Shown here: in pieces, positions 6,284 to 8,865 of the stretch
How the letters are laid out: every line of letters begins with the position of its first letter
How positions within the stretch are numbered: position 1 is the first letter of the stretch
DNA from: an uncultured Clostridia bacterium
GTDB taxonomy: Bacteria > Bacillota > Clostridia > UBA1381
Assembly (NCBI GenBank): GCA_910585795.1
Contig: CAJUFV010000007.1
Coordinates: 1 to 8,865, forward strand
DNA length: 8,865 bases
Direction of reading: 5' to 3'
Notes under the pieces: model-generated
Database searches by the model: none
The model's input: only the letters and a program-made list of their open reading frames with translations
Told to the model about the DNA's origin: nothing
Position numbers and translations under genes: made by a program

Positions 6284-8865
6284 CGTTTAAATATCCTTCG
6301 TCTGAAACAGAGGCTTTAAATAATATATCTCTGACTTTACATTCCGGAGAGTTTGTTACCATATGCGGAAAATCGGGCTGCGGAAAATCAACACTTTTAA
6401 GACATTTAAAGCCAACTCTCACTCCTTATGGAGAAAAACAAGGGGAGATTTTTTTTGAGGAACAGAACATTTATGTTACTGATTTTAGAGACCAGAGCGA
6501 GAAAATAGGTTTTGTTTTTCAAAATCCGGATAATCAGATTGTGACGGATAAGGTATGGCATGAACTTGCTTTTGGTTTGGAAAGCTTGGGTGTGCCGACA
6601 TCTGAAATACGAGCTAGAGTGGCGGAGGTTGCTTCATTTTTTGGAATGCAGGCATGGTTTTATAAAGATGTAATAGAGCTTTCCGGAGGACAGAAACAGC
6701 TTTTAAATTTAGCGTCGGTTATGGTCATGCAGCCGTCTGTCTTGATTTTGGATGAACCTGCAAGTCAGCTTGACCCTATAGCGACGCAGGAATTTTTTGA
6801 CGCGCTTCGTAAAATAAATCAGGAGCTGGGCACAACTGTTATCTTGACAGAACATCGTTTAGAAGAAGCGTTTGCGTTATCTGACAGAATTATTGTAATG
6901 GATGAGGGCAGAATTATCGCGGATGATGTACCAAAAAAGATTGGTGAAATAATTAAAAATCATGATATGTTTATGGCTTTGCCTGTTTCAATACGTGTTT
7001 TTTCAAGCGTTAATTCAGATTCAGACGGAGAGTGTCCCGTGACTGTGCGTGAAGGCAGGGAATGGCTGAAATCACTGGCTGAAAGAAAAGAAATTAATTC
7101 GGTCTGTCTTAAAAGAAAAATGAATAGTATAGGGTATACAGAAAAAATAATATCTGTCAGAGATATATGGTTCCGATATGAGAAAAATCTGCCTGATATA
7201 GTAAAAGGGGTATCGGCAGATATTTATAAGGGAGAATTATATGCTATTACAGGCGGTAATGGAACAGGAAAGAGCACGGCGCTGTCATTAATAAGCGGAT
7301 TAAACACTCCTCAGAGAGGCAGTGTCTTTATAAATGGAGAAAATATAAATGGGATTAGTAATCTATATGACGGGTTAATAGGTGTTCTGCCTCAAAATCC
7401 GCAGTCTTTATTTTTAAAAAAATCATTAAGGCTTGATTTATATGAGATATTGTTGGATAAAAAAATGTCAGGGAAAGAAAAAGAAAACGCAGTTAACGAA
7501 GTTTCGGTGATTTGTGAATTGAACGGACTTTTGGACAAGCATCCGTATGACTTGTCCGGAGGAGAGCAGCAGAGGGCGGCTCTGGCTAAAATTTTATTGT
7601 TCAAGCCCCGGATATTACTTTTGGACGAGCCGACAAAGGGGCTTGACTCGCATTTTAAGAAGAAATTTGCGAGTATATTATATAAACTTAAAGAATCTGG
7701 TGTAACAATTATTATGGTATCTCATGATATTGAATTTTGCGCTGAATATGCGGACAGATGCGCTATGTTTTTTGATGGTAATATTGTCAGTGAGAATGAA
7801 CCGAGAGGATTTTTTTCCGATAAAAGTTTTTATACAACAGCTGCTAATAGAATGTCAAGGAATATTGTGACAGACGCTGTTCTGGCGGAGGATATTATTA
7901 CAGCCTGCGGAGGCACAGTGGCTAGGCAAGATATTACAAGTACTAAAACTAATATTTATCAAGACAGTACAGAAAATAGGCATGATGAAAAAAATAAAAG
8001 TATTACAAAACCGAAACTCTTTGCCGGAATATTGTTGGCTGTTTTATTTGTAATGAGTATATTATCAAGCCGAAGATTTGAGGGGACATTAAATAATATA
8101 AATCAGCTGTTGTCAATTGTTTTTGCCGCTATTAGTTTAAGCTGTCTGTTACCGCAAAAAATACTGGGTGTGCAGTCATCCGCATTAAGGCTATCGGAGA
8201 ATAGGAGACAATTAACTAAAAAGGCAATTGTATCGACTGTAATTATACTGATTATTATTCCTCTTACAATTTATACAGGTATTTATTTTCTTGGGGACAG
8301 AAAATATTATTTTATAAGTTTGCTTATTATTATAGAAATTATGCTGCCTTTTGTGTTTATATTTGAGAACAGGAAACTACATGCGCGAGAATTGGTTATA
8401 ATCAGCGTTTTATGTGCTGTAGGTGTGGCTGGACGAACTGTATTTTTTATGCTTCCGCAGTTTAAGCCGCTTATCGCTCTTGTGATTATAGCGGGAGTGT
8501 GTTTTGGAGGAGAAACAGGATTTTTAATTGGAGCGATGACAGGCTTTGTATCAAATTTCTTTTTCGGACAAGGTCCATGGACGCCATGGCAGATGTTTGC
8601 TATTGGAGTAATAGGCTACTTGGCAGGGGTCTTGTTTAAAAAAGGTTTTTTAAGTACAACAAGGGGTTCATTGTGCGTTTTTGGCGGACTTGGTACTATT
8701 GTTATATACGGAGGAATAATGAATCCTGCGTCTGTCATTATGTGGCAGGCAAAACCAACTGCGGAAATGTTAATATCGTCATATGCCATGGGATTGCCGT
8801 TTGATATTATACACGCTGCGGCAACCGTGTTTTTTCTGTGGTTTGCCGCTGGACCTATGATAGAA
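6256..8865 (+). CDS. Fused ECF ATPase-ATPase-S component (3' end outside window)
   Basis: The frame stays open for 870 codons from ATG 6256, which has GGAGG 7 bases upstream. ABC domain 1 (about 1-230) has Walker A GKSGCGKST (38-46), Q89, LSGGQKQ (142-148), DE at 166-167 and H200. ABC domain 2 (about 298-540) has GGNGTGKST (333-341), Q380, LSGGEQQR (433-440), DE at 457-458 and H490. All catalytic motifs look intact in both. A polar linker (about 550-585) leads to a membrane part. This has about four helices (587-708) and then an S-component core from about 711, with GRTVFFMLPQFKP (726-738) and FGQGPWTPWQ (770-779). The last recognisable core helix is reached at the window end, so probably only a short tail is missing. 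With EcfT this makes a complete importer from two polypeptides. From memory, this S type resembles the CbrT-like group linked to cobalamin, and CbrU-like double ATPases are known; the fusion to S is less usual. Substrate inferred. Confidence 0.9.
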   Translation, partial: MEVYKIKNLTFKYPSSETEALNNISLTLHSGEFVTICGKSGCGKSTLLRHLKPTLTPYGEKQGEIFFEEQNIYVTDFRDQSEKIGFVFQNPDNQIVTDKVWHELAFGLESLGVPTSEIRARVAEVASFFGMQAWFYKDVIELSGGQKQLLNLASVMVMQPSVLILDEPASQLDPIATQEFFDALRKINQELGTTVILTEHRLEEAFALSDRIIVMDEGRIIADDVPKKIGEIIKNHDMFMALPVSIRVFSSVNSDSDGECPVTVREGREWLKSLAERKEINSVCLKRKMNSIGYTEKIISVRDIWFRYEKNLPDIVKGVSADIYKGELYAITGGNGTGKSTALSLISGLNTPQRGSVFINGENINGISNLYDGLIGVLPQNPQSLFLKKSLRLDLYEILLDKKMSGKEKENAVNEVSVICELNGLLDKHPYDLSGGEQQRAALAKILLFKPRILLLDEPTKGLDSHFKKKFASILYKLKESGVTIIMVSHDIEFCAEYADRCAMFFDGNIVSENEPRGFFSDKSFYTTAANRMSRNIVTDAVLAEDIITACGGTVARQDITSTKTNIYQDSTENRHDEKNKSITKPKLFAGILLAVLFVMSILSSRRFEGTLNNINQLLSIVFAAISLSCLLPQKILGVQSSALRLSENRRQLTKKAIVSTVIILIIIPLTIYTGIYFLGDRKYYFISLLIIIEIMLPFVFIFENRKLHARELVIISVLCAVGVAGRTVFFMLPQFKPLIALVIIAGVCFGGETGFLIGAMTGFVSNFFFGQGPWTPWQMFAIGVIGYLAGVLFKKGFLSTTRGSLCVFGGLGTIVIYGGIMNPASVIMWQAKPTAEMLISSYAMGLPFDIIHAAATVFFLWFAAGPMIE

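Noticed and set aside
1..8865. CRISPR arrays, tRNA or rRNA genes, insertion sequences
   Set aside because: No regular repeat-spacer pattern, RNA gene, transposase or terminal repeats were seen; the DNA is almost wholly coding on one strand.

Overview
The window is one strand-uniform, AT-rich operon of six tightly packed genes, the last cut by the window end. It suggests a Gram-positive anaerobe of the Clostridia type. The grounds are S-layer-homology (SLH) repeats, strong AGGAGG-type ribosome binding sites, DUF4430 proteins of the clostridial kind, and an ECF-type transporter instead of a BtuFCD-type importer. The species cannot be named from sequence alone.

Layout. Positions 1-159 form a leader with an intrinsic terminator hairpin (66-105) and candidate promoter elements; no full riboswitch is visible. 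Next come four exported or surface proteins: (1) 160-1986, secreted, with a DUF4430-like region, a beta-sandwich-like region, an alpha/alpha-toroid and a small C-terminal module; (2) 1983-2831, secreted, with a C-terminal DUF4430 domain; (3) 2828-4501, an alpha/alpha-toroid with three SLH repeats for cell-wall attachment; (4) 4498-5391, a membrane-anchored DUF4430 protein on a long polar stalk. Then come an EcfT-like transmembrane coupling protein (5396-6283) and a giant fusion of two ECF ATPase domains with an S component (6256-8865, incomplete). The first three junctions are 4-base ATGA/GTGA overlaps, the fourth is a 4-base gap and the last is a 28-base overlap.

Interpretation. DUF4430 is also called the transcobalamin-like C-terminal domain. 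The toroids carry motifs such as VDTTAMA that resemble the alpha-barrel of animal transcobalamin and intrinsic factor. The operon therefore reads as a bacterial surface capture system in which the two halves of an intrinsic-factor-like protein occur in different combinations on separate polypeptides. They sit at the S-layer, in the wall space and at the membrane, and feed a dedicated ECF importer. The S component resembles, from memory, the CbrT-type group linked to cobalamin, so a corrinoid is the leading substrate guess. The substrate is inferred, not shown.
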